Below are positions 17,086-26,721 of a stretch of DNA of 64,000 bases, in pieces. The position numbers were made by a program, and so were the translations under genes. A model generated the notes under the pieces. The model was given only the letters and a program-made list of their open reading frames with translations. It was not told the DNA's origin and did not search any database. Numbering within the stretch: the stretch's first letter is position 1; every line of letters starts with the position of its first letter. This DNA comes from an uncultured Chitinophagaceae bacterium (GTDB lineage: Bacteria > Bacteroidota > Bacteroidia > Chitinophagales > Chitinophagaceae), in contig CALCII010000011.1 of the NCBI GenBank assembly GCA_937907395.1, positions 310,001-374,000 of the forward strand, written 5' to 3'.

Positions 17086-17439
17086 TTTTTCACACGCTCT
17101 TTATCGTTTTCAAACACGCCCTGATTGCTCCGCAATATCTCCCCCAAGGCTCCTTCTTACTCATTTCCCTGTATCCCCCCAAGACCAACTCTTTAGCCAC
17201 TCAACCAGCATGCCTATACCTGTCGCAAAAGCATAGGTAAGCCACTATCACACAGAGAAACATAGAAATACTCTGGTTTTTTCAGTCAACAGGATCTGTA
17301 AAAATTTATTCTTCCCGTTTGTCCGATTTTTCCTAAATTGCCTTTTGCCCTTTTTATAACCTGTCGTCTGCTCCTATATCAATCCGCCCTTTTCCAACTG
17401 TCTTTTTCATTCTTAATTATTAAACCAAAACCGCTTCGT
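17086..17439. other. Gene-free 354-bp leader region
   Basis: Pyrimidine-rich sequence between fic and the metalloprotease. A reading frame continuing upstream of 17440 is open but lacks protein character. I see no repeat, RNA gene or convincing -33/-7 pair, although TCCTAAATTGCCTTTTGCCC at 17330-17350 partly resembles a -7 box. Confidence 0.5.
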
Positions 17440-20400
17440 ATGAGAAAATTGCTGTTTCTCGCAGTAATGCTATTTTCTGTTTCCGGCGCTGCGTTTGCTC
17501 AGAAAAGTGAAAATCCCTGGCAAACCAAAACCAGCCGTGTGGGAATTGTGCCCGACAAATCTGTTGCAAGGGCCACTTTCCCTAAAGAATTCAAACTTTA
17601 CTCGTTAAAGTTGTCAACCCTCCGTTCGCAAATGTTCCGGGTGGTAGGTAATGCGGCAGCGCATACCACACGTATCACCGTTCCGAATGCAGATGGAAAT
17701 TTTGAAGAATTCGAAATCGTGGAAGCTTCTAACTTCGATGCAGAATTACAGGCACGTTTCCCCGAAATCAGAGCTTTCTCCGGTAAAGGTATCACCGACA
17801 AATTCGCTTCCATCAAGATCAGCATTTCACCGGAAGGAATCCAGACTATGGTGTTCCGTAACGGAAGAGAGAATGAATACATCGAACCCTATTCCCAAGA
17901 TCATACGGTATATGCGGTATTTAAATCCTATCGTCCGGCCGGTCAATTACCATGGACCTGCTCCACTCCCGAAAAGCAAATGGCTCAGAGTGTGAATCGT
18001 CAGGTACAAAACAGCAACCTTACACAACGTTCCGGTGGCGATCTTAAAACCATGCGTTTGGCACAATCGGTTACTGCTGAATATTCCAATTACTTTGGTG
18101 CCACCAGTTCCTCCCAGGTTTCCTTAGTACTTGCGGCTATCAACAATACACTTACCCGTTGTAACGGTGTATATGAAAAAGACCTGGCCCTGCACCTGAA
18201 CCTGATTTCAGCTACCACTAATGTGATCTACTATAACCCCTCGACCGATCCCTATTCTGCTGCATCAACAGGAACGGGCGGTAAATGGAATACAGAATTG
18301 CAAAACACACTCACCTCTGTGATTGGTGAAGCCAACTACGATATCGGTCACCTCTTTGGTGCTACCGGTGGTGGTGGTAATGCCGGTTGTATTGGTTGTG
18401 TGTGTACCAATGGTTCAAAAGGAAGCGGTTATACGTCACCGGCAGATGGCATTCCGAGCGGCGACAATTTCGATATCGACTATGTGGTGCATGAAGTAGG
18501 TCACCAACTGGGTGCCAACCATACGTTCTCAATGAGCTATGAAGGATCAGGTGTGCAAAAAGAACCCGGCTCTGGTATCACCATCATGGGCTATGCTGGT
18601 ATCACCAGCCAGGATCTGGCGCCACATTCTATTCCTTTCTATCATGCTGCTTCTATTGAGCAGATTCAAACCAACCTGGCTTCTAAAACCTGTCCCGCAA
18701 CCACCAGTATTTCTGCTAATAACGCAACTCCTGTTGTTGCAGCCATGAGTAACTATACCATCCCCATCAGCACGCCTTTTGCTTTAACTGGCAGTGCTAC
18801 GGATGCCAATGGTGATGCACTCACCTACAGCTGGGAACAAAACAACACGATGGGTTCGACTCAAACAGGAGCCAGCAGTGTGGCCAGTGCAACCAAGTCA
18901 ACCGGCCCCAACTGGATTTCTTATGCGCCTACTACATCTCCCACAAGATATTTTCCCAAACTGGCTACCATACTCTCCGGAGCATTGGTATCTGGTCCGT
19001 TAACAGGTGGAGATGCAGGTGCTAATACAGAAGCATTAAGTTCTGTTTCCCGTACGTTGAATTTCCGTTTAACTGTTCGTGATAATAGTGTATATAGTTC
19101 TACTGCTCCCGTAAAAGTAGGACAAACACAGTATACTGATGTGGTGGTGACCGTTAGTAACACATCTGGTCCGTTCAAAATCACGGCTCCTAACACAGCA
19201 GTTTCTTATGTGGGCGGAACAACACAAACCGTTACATGGAATGTGGCCAACACAACTGCTACTCCCGTTAGTTGTGCCAATGTGAAGATTTCATTGAGTA
19301 CCGATGGCGGACAAACTTTCCCCACAGTTCTTGTAAGCAGTACAGCCAATGATGGATCTGAAGTGGTAACGATTCCCAATACACCCACCACAACTGCAAG
19401 GATTAAAATAGAAGCAGTAGGTAATATCTTCTTTGATATTAACGATGCGAATTTCACAATCACTGCAGGTTCTTCCTGTGGTACAGCAACATCACTTGCT
19501 GCTTCTGCTGTAACAACCAACAGTGCTACCGTTAGCTGGGCTGCTGTATCAGGAGCTACCAGCTATGCAGTGGATTATAAATTAAACAGTTCTTCTACAT
19601 GGACCAGTGCGGCAACAGCAACTACAGCTACTTCTGTTAACTTAAGCGGTTTAACAGATGGAAGTTTGTATGACTGGAGAGTGATTGCCACTTGTACCAG
19701 TGGAACCAGTGCTGCAGCAACTGCGCAATTCACTACTCAGGTAATATGTGTGGCTCCGGGAGGATTAACATCGAATCCAGGTGCAACCACAGCAACAGTA
19801 AGTTGGGCAGCAGTAAATGGTGCCACCAGCTATGCAGTGGATTACAAACTCAACAGTTCCTCTACATGGACCAGTTTCTCAACTGCACAAACAGGAACAT
19901 CTGCAAGCCTCACAGGTTTAACAGCTTCCAGTCTGTACGATTGGAGAGTGAGCGCAACTTGTCCTTCAGGAATTACATCAGCAACAACTGCTCAGTTTAC
20001 AACAACTGCCGTTCCTGTTTGCGATGCTCCAACAGGATTAAGTTCTTCTGCTGTAACTTCTAACAGTGCTACCGTAAGCTGGACGGCTGTATCGGGTGCA
20101 CAGAGTTATGCAGTGGATTATAAACTCAATAGTTCCTCTATCTGGATCAGTGCTGCAACAGCTACAACATCTACCTCAGTAAACCTGAGTGGATTAACAG
20201 CCGGTTCATTGTATGATTATCGTGTAAGCACTAATTGCGGCACTAACGGTACAAGTACATTTACTGCAGCACAGTTTACCACATCTGCAGCGCCATCCTG
20301 TGCAACGGCGTTTGAGCCAAACGAAACACAGGCAACTGCTGCAGCGATCAATTCAGGCGTGGCTAACTCTGCAGCTATCAGTACTTCAACCGATGTGGAT

Positions 20401-21282
20401 TATTTCAAAATCACAACCACTGCCACCAGCAATATTGTATATAGTCTGGCCGGACCTTCCGGTGTTGATTTTGATTTGTATATATATAACAGTGCCGGCA
20501 CTCAAATAGGTTCAGGTACCAGTACTTCTGCAACAGAAACAGTATCGCTCACGAGTCAGGCAGCCGGTACTTATTATATTAAAGTAATTGGTTACAGTGG
20601 CGCCACCAGCACCAGTTGTTATACAATTACTGCAACAGCAACAACAGTAACCAGTTGCCGCAGCAGTTATGACAATACCACGAACAATGCAACAACAGGT
20701 GCAGCTGTGATTCCGTTTAATACAAATATTACCGGACAAATTGAAGCAGGCAGTGATGTGGATCATTATAAATTCACCATCACAACCGGTGGAACAATCA
20801 CACTCACTCTTACCACGCTGCCGTTGAACTACAACCTGCGTTTGGTGAATAGTGCGGGTACGGTATTGGTAACCTCTAATAACAGCGGAACCACCAGTGA
20901 AACCATTAACTATACAGCTACAGCCGGCACTTATTATGCGAGAGTTTATGCGTCCAACTCAAGCACATTCAGTGCAACATCCTGCTATACATTGAAAGTT
21001 CTGTTGGGAACTGCTACCCGTCCGGATGTATTCCCTGCCGACGGTGCTGTAACCTTGTATCCAAATCCTGTTCAGAATACATTGAAAGTAAACCTGAACG
21101 GTTACCAGGGTTCAACAGACATCAGTATCTACAGTGTTAGTGGCTTGTTGATTCAATCGAAGAAAACAACAGAAACAGGCGCTGTGAATGTGGATGTTTC
21201 CACACTTCCGCAAGGCATGTACATCATTAAAGTGATGAACAGTCAGAAGAAGACCTTTGTGTCGAAGCTGACAAAACTATAA
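17440..21282 (+). CDS. Secreted reprolysin-like metalloprotease with Fn3 and PPC domains, T9SS type A sorted
   Basis: 1280 residues. The signal peptide is MRKLLFLAVMLFSVSGAAFA. A pro-region precedes the catalytic domain. Its zinc site HEVGHQLGANH (351-361) is followed by a Met-turn (GITIMGYAG), placing it in the metzincins, M12B/reprolysin-like. Next comes a beta domain with QTVTWNVANT. Three fibronectin type III repeats follow from about 19490 (each with SYAVDYKLNSSS). Two pre-peptidase C-terminal domains start FEPNETQATAA and SCRSSYDN. A type A T9SS sorting domain ends the protein (TLYPNPVQNTLKV, LPQGMYIIKV, FVSKLTKL). The enzyme should be exported and attached to or released from the cell surface. 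An in-frame start 34 codons earlier is rejected because the signal peptide begins at 17440. Confidence 0.94.
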   Translation: MRKLLFLAVMLFSVSGAAFAQKSENPWQTKTSRVGIVPDKSVARATFPKEFKLYSLKLSTLRSQMFRVVGNAAAHTTRITVPNADGNFEEFEIVEASNFDAELQARFPEIRAFSGKGITDKFASIKISISPEGIQTMVFRNGRENEYIEPYSQDHTVYAVFKSYRPAGQLPWTCSTPEKQMAQSVNRQVQNSNLTQRSGGDLKTMRLAQSVTAEYSNYFGATSSSQVSLVLAAINNTLTRCNGVYEKDLALHLNLISATTNVIYYNPSTDPYSAASTGTGGKWNTELQNTLTSVIGEANYDIGHLFGATGGGGNAGCIGCVCTNGSKGSGYTSPADGIPSGDNFDIDYVVHEVGHQLGANHTFSMSYEGSGVQKEPGSGITIMGYAGITSQDLAPHSIPFYHAASIEQIQTNLASKTCPATTSISANNATPVVAAMSNYTIPISTPFALTGSATDANGDALTYSWEQNNTMGSTQTGASSVASATKSTGPNWISYAPTTSPTRYFPKLATILSGALVSGPLTGGDAGANTEALSSVSRTLNFRLTVRDNSVYSSTAPVKVGQTQYTDVVVTVSNTSGPFKITAPNTAVSYVGGTTQTVTWNVANTTATPVSCANVKISLSTDGGQTFPTVLVSSTANDGSEVVTIPNTPTTTARIKIEAVGNIFFDINDANFTITAGSSCGTATSLAASAVTTNSATVSWAAVSGATSYAVDYKLNSSSTWTSAATATTATSVNLSGLTDGSLYDWRVIATCTSGTSAAATAQFTTQVICVAPGGLTSNPGATTATVSWAAVNGATSYAVDYKLNSSSTWTSFSTAQTGTSASLTGLTASSLYDWRVSATCPSGITSATTAQFTTTAVPVCDAPTGLSSSAVTSNSATVSWTAVSGAQSYAVDYKLNSSSIWISAATATTSTSVNLSGLTAGSLYDYRVSTNCGTNGTSTFTAAQFTTSAAPSCATAFEPNETQATAAAINSGVANSAAISTSTDVDYFKITTTATSNIVYSLAGPSGVDFDLYIYNSAGTQIGSGTSTSATETVSLTSQAAGTYYIKVIGYSGATSTSCYTITATATTVTSCRSSYDNTTNNATTGAAVIPFNTNITGQIEAGSDVDHYKFTITTGGTITLTLTTLPLNYNLRLVNSAGTVLVTSNNSGTTSETINYTATAGTYYARVYASNSSTFSATSCYTLKVLLGTATRPDVFPADGAVTLYPNPVQNTLKVNLNGYQGSTDISIYSVSGLLIQSKKTTETGAVNVDVSTLPQGMYIIKVMNSQKKTFVSKLTKL

Positions 21283-21303
21283 TGCTCTTTATGCAATAAG
21301 CAA

Positions 21304-21335
21304 AAGCCCGGTCATAATAAGACCGGGCTTTTTTT
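21304..21335 (+). terminator. Rho-independent terminator of the metalloprotease gene
   Basis: Perfect 10-bp stem AAGCCCGGTC / GACCGGGCTT, a seven-base loop and a T run, 21 bp after the stop. It may also serve the convergent regulator gene. Confidence 0.93.
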
Positions 21336-21365
21336 ATGTAAAACGAAATAGCTCTTTGTGCTGCC

Positions 21366-22067
21366 TTATAACTTGTTTGAGTTGGGAATGAGATTGAGAA
21401 ATTTGTGAAAATTTTTCTGATAGTTTCTTTTGTCCAGCTTGTAGTAATAAGCTCCTTTTTTGGAATTCTGTTTGTCTTTGTCCTTCTGCCGCAGCAGCAT
21501 TCCGGTTGATAATATTTTCCTGCTGAAATTCCCGATATCAAGATTGGTTTCATAGATCTGTTCAAACAAACTTCTTAATAACGGAATTGTAAATTTCGGA
21601 GGCAGCATTTCAAACAGGATGGGATGTTGTGCTGCTTTGTATCTCAGTTTCTGCCGTGCCATGTTCACCATTTCCTTATGATCGAAAATGAGCCTTGGAA
21701 TTTCGTTAATAGGGAACCAATCCGGTTTATATTCTTTTGTGATCTGTTGCTCGTATTGATTGATGTCGATGAGAGCGAAATAGGCGATGGAAAGTGTTCG
21801 TTCAATAGGATCCCTTCCTGGTTTTGAAAACGTATGCAGCTGTTCAAGGTACACGCCTTCCAGTCCGGTTAATTTTTTCAGAATACGATTGGCGGCTTCA
21901 TCGGCACTTTCATCGGGCTGTATAAAACCACCCATCAGGCTCCATTTGTTCTTTTCCGGTTCTATGGCCCGATGAACAACTAATAACTTAATCTGTTGAC
22001 CATCAAATCCAAAGACGATGCAGTCCACTGCTGCCAGCATACGGGTTTGCCTTGGATACTTTTTCAT
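21366..22067 (-). CDS. Nudix-related transcriptional regulator (NrtR/AraR-like)
   Basis: 233 residues. The N-terminal ~140 form a Nudix fold (AAVDCIVFGFDGQQIKLLVV, WSLMGGFIQPDESADEAANR). The Nudix box is degenerate: the catalytic R-E and E-E pairs are replaced (NRILKKLTGL), so hydrolysis is unlikely. The C-terminal part (LFEMLPPKFTIPLLRSLFEQ, then NFSRKIL, KKGAYYYKLD) is the winged helix seen in the NrtR/AraR/XylR-type regulators of Bacteroidota. These bind sugars or ADP-ribose-like ligands (family knowledge). It is divergent from a sodium/solute symporter, with a 21-bp palindrome between them. It therefore probably controls that sugar transporter and itself. Confidence 0.88.
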   Translation of the reverse strand: MKKYPRQTRMLAAVDCIVFGFDGQQIKLLVVHRAIEPEKNKWSLMGGFIQPDESADEAANRILKKLTGLEGVYLEQLHTFSKPGRDPIERTLSIAYFALIDINQYEQQITKEYKPDWFPINEIPRLIFDHKEMVNMARQKLRYKAAQHPILFEMLPPKFTIPLLRSLFEQIYETNLDIGNFSRKILSTGMLLRQKDKDKQNSKKGAYYYKLDKRNYQKNFHKFLNLIPNSNKL

Positions 22068-22136
22068 GTGGCGGTGTTTATTTTACTTTATCTTGTAAAG
22101 GCGGGTCAAATGTATAGAAAATCGGGCGAACCATAA

Positions 22137-22157
22137 TAATTGTTAATTTGACAATTA
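22137..22157. promoter_or_regulatory. Palindromic operator between regulator and symporter
   Basis: TAATTGT, seven bases, ACAATTA: perfect 7-bp arms over 21 bp, centred in the 182-bp divergent region. Length and TTGAC core resemble NrtR-family sites. Confidence 0.65.
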
Positions 22158-22249
22158 AAAAGAGTTTATTTTCGTAATAGCTTCTTGCGGTTGCCGGGGT
22201 GTTACCGGAAGAAGGGTACTTGTACTAATTACTTTATTTATTTCTGCAT

Positions 22250-23965
22250 ATGAATAACAAGCTTGTCCTGTCAGATTTCATCGTATTTGGTATTTACTTC
22301 GTATTACTGGCTGCGTATGGTTATTTTATTTACCAGCGTAAACGGAAAAAGGCGGCATCCACACATGATTTTTTTCTGGCCGAAGGTTCATTAACATGGT
22401 GGGCAATTGGTGCTTCGCTCATTGCTTCCAATATTTCAGCTGAGCAGTTTATTGGTATGAGCGGGGATGGTTTTTTTGTGGGAACTGCAGTTGCAGCCTA
22501 CGAATGGGTGGCAGCTATTACATTAATTATCATCGCTATCTGGTTCATTCCTGTTTATCTGAAAAACAAGATCTATACCATGCCGCAATTTCTTACTACC
22601 AGGTATAATGAAACGGTGGCGCTGATCATGGCAGTATTCTGGTTGTTTCTCTATGTTTTTGTAAATCTTACTTCCATACTTTATTTAGGTGCTGTTGCTA
22701 TTAATGGTTTGGCAGGAGGCGGATACCTGCACCTGATTTTGATCGTACTCGCCATCATGGGGCTCATCATTACGTTGGGAGGTATGAAAGTGATTGGATA
22801 TACAGATGTGTTACAGGTTGCTGTATTGATCATTGGAGGTTTTGCCACCACTTACCTGGCTCTTACAAAAGTGAGTGAATCGTTTGGTATGGGTTCTGAT
22901 GCCATTGCCGGTTTTAAAATGTTGCTGAAAGATGCACCCGATCATTTTAAAATGATGTTACCCAAGCCGAGCAACGAAACGGTATCGGCAGCCTTATCTG
23001 GTGATTCGGCTTCGCAAGCTTATATCAATAAATACCTGCTATTGCCGGGGATTACTATGTACATAGCCGGACAGTGGATTGTGAATCTCAACTACTGGGG
23101 TTGTAATCAATACATCACACAACGTGCACTGGGAGCTGATTTGAAAACAGCACGTACCGGAATTTTATTTGCTGCGTTTCTGAAACTGATGATGCCTGTG
23201 ATTGTAATGTTGCCGGGTATCGCTGCGTATGTGCTTCACCGTAATGGCGGACTTGAAGGTTTCAACGGTGTAAAGGATACAGCCTATTCATCCGTGCTTG
23301 CGTTTTTGCCTTCCGGATTGAAAGGATTATCTGTGGCTGCTTTAACGGCTGCTATTGTTGCTTCACTGGCAGGAAAGCTCAATAGTATTTCCACCATATT
23401 TACATTGGATATTTATAAAAAATATCTTCAGAAAGAAGCAGATGAAACGAAACAGGTTTGGGTGGGACGTGTAACTGTGCTGGCAGCGATGGTACTTGCG
23501 ATTGCATTTACATGGAATGATTTCCTGGGAATAGGTGGAGAAGGTGGTTTCACATTCATTCAGAAATATACAGGGTTTATCAGTCCGGGTGTGTTTGCTA
23601 TGTTTTTCCTTGGTATGTTCTGGAAGCGAACAACAGGTGCTGCTGCAGTAGCCGGGGTGCTTACCGGTTTTTTACTGGCGATCTTCTTTAACAATTATGC
23701 AGTCCATCTTTTTGGAAACGAAACGATTCTCTATACTGCTTTTCCCAATGGGAAAGGTGGTTTTGATATTCCTTTTATGATAAATATGGGTTGGTCGTTT
23801 TTCTTTACGTTGCTGGTGATGATCAGTATTAGTCTTGCCGGACCTAAAGTAAACCCCAAATCATTTGCATTGGAAAAGGCAATGTTCAGAATCAGTCCGG
23901 TTCATATTGCATTGATCGCAGGAATTATACTGGTGCTAACGGCGATATATGTGAAACTGTGGTAG
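22250..23965 (+). CDS. Sodium:solute symporter (SSS/SGLT-like)
   Basis: 571 residues with about 14 membrane helices. The signature opening is FIVFGIYFVLLAAYGYFIYQ and the core is SLTWWAIGASLIASNISAEQF with IGMSGDGF, the sugar/sodium site region in SGLT-type members. Later segments include GGMKVIGYTDVLQVAVLIIG, WGCNQYITQRAL, and the lipid-facing end ISPVHIALIAGIILVLTAIY. It should import a sugar or polyol with Na+. The substrate is not decided by sequence; the SGLT resemblance favours hexoses. The gene is divergent from an NrtR-like regulator with a shared operator and appears monocistronic, with a convergent cyclase-family gene 22 bp downstream. Confidence 0.92.
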   Translation: MNNKLVLSDFIVFGIYFVLLAAYGYFIYQRKRKKAASTHDFFLAEGSLTWWAIGASLIASNISAEQFIGMSGDGFFVGTAVAAYEWVAAITLIIIAIWFIPVYLKNKIYTMPQFLTTRYNETVALIMAVFWLFLYVFVNLTSILYLGAVAINGLAGGGYLHLILIVLAIMGLIITLGGMKVIGYTDVLQVAVLIIGGFATTYLALTKVSESFGMGSDAIAGFKMLLKDAPDHFKMMLPKPSNETVSAALSGDSASQAYINKYLLLPGITMYIAGQWIVNLNYWGCNQYITQRALGADLKTARTGILFAAFLKLMMPVIVMLPGIAAYVLHRNGGLEGFNGVKDTAYSSVLAFLPSGLKGLSVAALTAAIVASLAGKLNSISTIFTLDIYKKYLQKEADETKQVWVGRVTVLAAMVLAIAFTWNDFLGIGGEGGFTFIQKYTGFISPGVFAMFFLGMFWKRTTGAAAVAGVLTGFLLAIFFNNYAVHLFGNETILYTAFPNGKGGFDIPFMINMGWSFFFTLLVMISISLAGPKVNPKSFALEKAMFRISPVHIALIAGIILVLTAIYVKLW

Positions 23966-23987
23966 TCTTTAGCTAAAGAGTAATACA

Positions 23988-24788
23988 TTACTTCTGCGCA
24001 ACCGTTGCAATAATCCGCAGCGGGCCACCACTTCCTTTGCCAATTTTCATTGGAAGAGCCACCACATAAATTCCGGTTGCTGGTAATTGGTCCAGGTGCG
24101 CCAGGTTTTCAAAACCAGGAATGTTATGTCCCATCAGTTCACGATGTGTTTCAAATTCGGTTGATTGTCCGTAATCCAGGCTCGGTGTATCCAGTCCCAC
24201 TGCTTTAACTTTTTTGTTCTCTGTTAACCATTTTGCAGCTGCAGGATCTATTCCGGGAAAATGTAATTCGGGTAATGCTTCGGGGCCTGTTTTTGCGCTA
24301 CCAAAATAGTTTGCTCTATCGGGATAAAAAGCGCCATATCCGGTTCGAAATAAAATGATGGTGTGTTCAGGAATGGTTCCGTTAACTGCTTCCCATTCTT
24401 CAATGTCTTTTACAGAAATCAGGTAGTCCCTGTTGGCCAATGCTTTTTTTGAAACATCAATCAATACTGCTTTACCGGTAAGGCTGCCAAGGGGAATTTC
24501 ATCCACTGTTTGTTTGCCTTGAGCAAAATGTACTGGTGCATCCAGATGCGTGCCGCCATGTTCCGGTGTGCAAATGGAATAGGAAGAATAATACCATCCT
24601 TTATCATTCACACCCTCAGCATCAGTTGAATGTACAAATGGTTTGGTGTTATTGGGCCAGTACAAAGTAGTGCTGTCGAATGAATAAGTGAGATCAATCC
24701 ACTCTGTATCGGCAGGGAAATTACTGGCAGTGTTTTGTTTACAGGACAGCAATGTGATGATGGCAATAAGCGGCAGAAATCGTTTCAT
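23988..24788 (-). CDS. Cyclase-family (kynurenine formamidase-like) lipoprotein
   Basis: 266 residues. A lipoprotein signal (FLPLIAIITLLSC, Cys16) is followed by DLTYSFDSTTLYWP. The metal-binding motif HGGTHLDAPVHF is of the HxGTHxDxPxHF type that defines the cyclase/KynB superfamily. A later stretch, KAVGLDTPSLDYGQ with EFETHRELMGHNIPGFENL, completes the active site as in the family. The enzyme is probably a periplasmic or surface-anchored metal-dependent hydrolase or amidase; the substrate is unknown. It sits alone, convergent with the symporter. Export as a lipoprotein distinguishes it from the cytoplasmic tryptophan-pathway enzyme. Confidence 0.88.
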   Translation of the reverse strand: MKRFLPLIAIITLLSCKQNTASNFPADTEWIDLTYSFDSTTLYWPNNTKPFVHSTDAEGVNDKGWYYSSYSICTPEHGGTHLDAPVHFAQGKQTVDEIPLGSLTGKAVLIDVSKKALANRDYLISVKDIEEWEAVNGTIPEHTIILFRTGYGAFYPDRANYFGSAKTGPEALPELHFPGIDPAAAKWLTENKKVKAVGLDTPSLDYGQSTEFETHRELMGHNIPGFENLAHLDQLPATGIYVVALPMKIGKGSGGPLRIIATVAQK

Positions 24789-24923
24789 TGATAAAGGTTT
24801 GATATGTTAAGATAGGAAATAGTTGAAGGTGGAGTAGCAGGCAAATAGTTGTTTTCGACTTTTGCTCACTCCGTAAATAGGTTGATGTCTGGGTGTTGAT
24901 CTTGCAGTTTCAAATTCAAGCAC

Positions 24924-25304
24924 ATGATTCAACTTGTACATCTCACACAGCAAAAGCCCGAATACCGTTTGTTGATGCCATCTGCAGCAGTCAACTGCAC
25001 CGTGATTCATTCAACAATTGATACGCCAACTTCAGAACATCTGTTCAGTTTACAATGGCGGCAGTTGCCAAATGAAAAACCCGGCACTTCGATTAATGCA
25101 CAGCAGCCTGGCTCTACGGTAACGAATGCACCACAGTTTACGGTAGAGAAACTGAGCTACCCCGAGCATCATCACCTTTTGCTGAAAAAGGGATACCGTG
25201 AGCTGGTTATTCGCATGAATGATCCGTTGACCGGAAGTGAAAGCAGTGTAACATTGATGCTGGATGTGGAACTAACGAAAACGGAAGGCGCTGGTGAATC
25301 ATAA
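24924..25304 (+). CDS. Hypothetical protein, 126 residues
   Basis: No signal peptide or membrane helix. The protein is mostly short beta strands with a His-rich turn (YPEHHHLLLKKGYRELVIRM) and an acidic C-terminus (LTKTEGAGES). I do not recognise a family. It precedes the DUF3127 gene by 35 bp on the same strand and is probably in the same transcript. A role in nucleic-acid or phage-related processes is not supported by any motif. Confidence 0.55.
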   Translation: MIQLVHLTQQKPEYRLLMPSAAVNCTVIHSTIDTPTSEHLFSLQWRQLPNEKPGTSINAQQPGSTVTNAPQFTVEKLSYPEHHHLLLKKGYRELVIRMNDPLTGSESSVTLMLDVELTKTEGAGES

Positions 25305-25339
25305 AAAAGATATCAATACCTTGCAGTCAAACAAACGAT

Positions 25340-25663
25340 ATGCAATTAACAGGAACTTTATACAAATTACTTCCGCTGCAAACAGGAACAGGTAAAAACG
25401 GAACCTGGAAAAAACAGGAAATTGTAATTGAAACAGAAGGAAATTTTCCTAAGAAAGTATGTATCTCTATCTGGGGCGATAAAATTGATGAGCAAAAGCT
25501 GGTAGCTGGCAATAAACTTACCATTGATTTTGATGTGGAAAGCCGTGAGTATAACGGCCGCTGGTATACGGATGTGAAAGCATGGAAAGTAGAACTGGCT
25601 GGTACTGGTGGATCATCGGCACCACCGCCACCTTCACAACCGGAAGAAGATCTGCCGTTTTAA
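25340..25663 (+). CDS. DUF3127 protein (OB-fold, SSB-like tail)
   Basis: 107 residues. MQLTGTLYKLLPLQTGTGKN, then WKKQEIVIETEGNFPKKVCI and NGRWYTDVKAWKVE, match the DUF3127 family found throughout Bacteroidota. The C-terminus is a proline-rich linker ending in PEEDLPF. It resembles the acidic tip by which single-stranded-DNA-binding proteins recruit partners. By analogy it may bind single-stranded nucleic acid, but this is not established. The upstream hypothetical gene is 35 bp away. Confidence 0.85.
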   Translation: MQLTGTLYKLLPLQTGTGKNGTWKKQEIVIETEGNFPKKVCISIWGDKIDEQKLVAGNKLTIDFDVESREYNGRWYTDVKAWKVELAGTGGSSAPPPPSQPEEDLPF

Positions 25664-25715
25664 AATATACCAGCCTTAACAAAAGGTTTAGAATAATGTA
25701 TATGGAACTTGTTTG

Positions 25716-25756
25716 CAGCCGTATCATAAGAAGAAAATTTTCTTATGGTACGGCTG
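25716..25756 (+). promoter_or_regulatory. Long RNA hairpin covering the DUF4846 start codon
   Basis: A 17-bp stem (CAGCCGTATCATAAGAA / TTCTTATGGTACGGCTG, one G-U pair) with a seven-base loop. The ATG of the next gene (25745-25747) lies inside the right arm. There is no T run, so a pure terminator is less likely than translational control, though it may also end the DUF3127 transcript. Confidence 0.7.
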
Positions 25757-26623
25757 CTGTATTATAAGTTGGTAACCTGTATTGTTGTGATTGAAATGTG
25801 TTCTGTTGTTGTTTGTCAAACAACCTCTTGTTCCAATACTACAGCAACCTTCTTTCCGGTGAAATCAACTATTGACCCTGGTGGTTCTTGCATCAGAGAC
25901 CGGTTTCTCCCACCACCGGGATATAAATGGATAAACGAACAACCCGGCAGCTTTGGTGCTTATCTTCAAACTTTTCCATTGTATCCGCATGGCACATCTG
26001 TTATGAAGTATGACGGAACTCCAATAGAGAATCAAACATCACATGCAGCAGTTTTGAAACTGGATGTGGGAGATAAGGATTTGCAACAATGTGCAGATGC
26101 TGTAATGCGGCTCCGGGCCGAGTATTTATTTGCAGCAAAACGGTTTTCAGAAATCGGATTTCATTTTACGAGCGGGCATTATGTTGACTGGCTCTCTTAC
26201 AGCAGAGGGAGGCGACCACAGATTAATGGCAATTTTGTTCGTTTTGTTGAAACAACGGCCAAAGGAGATACGTATAAACAGTTTCGGGATTACCTTAACT
26301 TGATTTATTCGTATGCTGGAACTATTTCTCTTTACAAAGAAACAATACCTGTTACGGCAGATGAACAAATAAAAGCCGGGAACATACTTATTACTCCGGG
26401 CAGTCCCGGACATGTAGTTTTGATTGCAGGAAAAGCGGCTAATGAAAAAGGGGAAGCTTTATATTTATTAGTGCAAGGATATACACCGGCTCAATCTGTT
26501 CATGTGCTGGCTAACCCATTTGATCCCGAGTTACATCCATGGTATAAACTTAGGCTATCTGCCAACGTTATACAAACAGCTAAATACAGTTTTTCGCCCG
26601 TTTTTGTACGTTCGTTTCATTAA
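25745..26623 (+). CDS. DUF4846 domain protein, exported
   Basis: 292 residues with an N-terminal hydrophobic export signal (LVTCIVVIEMCSVVVC). The DUF4846 pattern is clear: RFLPPPGYKW, GSFGAYLQTFPL, SHAAVLKLDVGDKDLQQCAD, MRLRAEYLF, YVDWLSYSRG, ITPGSPGHVVLI and QGYTPAQSVHVL. The molecular role of DUF4846 is unknown. The conserved GHVVLI and paired-His spots suggest a peptidase- or transglutaminase-like fold, but I cannot confirm that. A strong hairpin covers its start codon. It lies 98 bp upstream of the SpeD-led operon on the same strand and may belong to the same pathway or merely neighbour it. Confidence 0.85.
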   Translation: MVRLLYYKLVTCIVVIEMCSVVVCQTTSCSNTTATFFPVKSTIDPGGSCIRDRFLPPPGYKWINEQPGSFGAYLQTFPLYPHGTSVMKYDGTPIENQTSHAAVLKLDVGDKDLQQCADAVMRLRAEYLFAAKRFSEIGFHFTSGHYVDWLSYSRGRRPQINGNFVRFVETTAKGDTYKQFRDYLNLIYSYAGTISLYKETIPVTADEQIKAGNILITPGSPGHVVLIAGKAANEKGEALYLLVQGYTPAQSVHVLANPFDPELHPWYKLRLSANVIQTAKYSFSPVFVRSFH

Positions 26624-26721
26624 AACATATTTTGGCGCTGATTGGTTTGTTTATATTTCAGACTCTTACTGTTTGATTAATCTGTATATTTAACTATAAA
26701 TATTCAGAACGAGTTGAGCTT

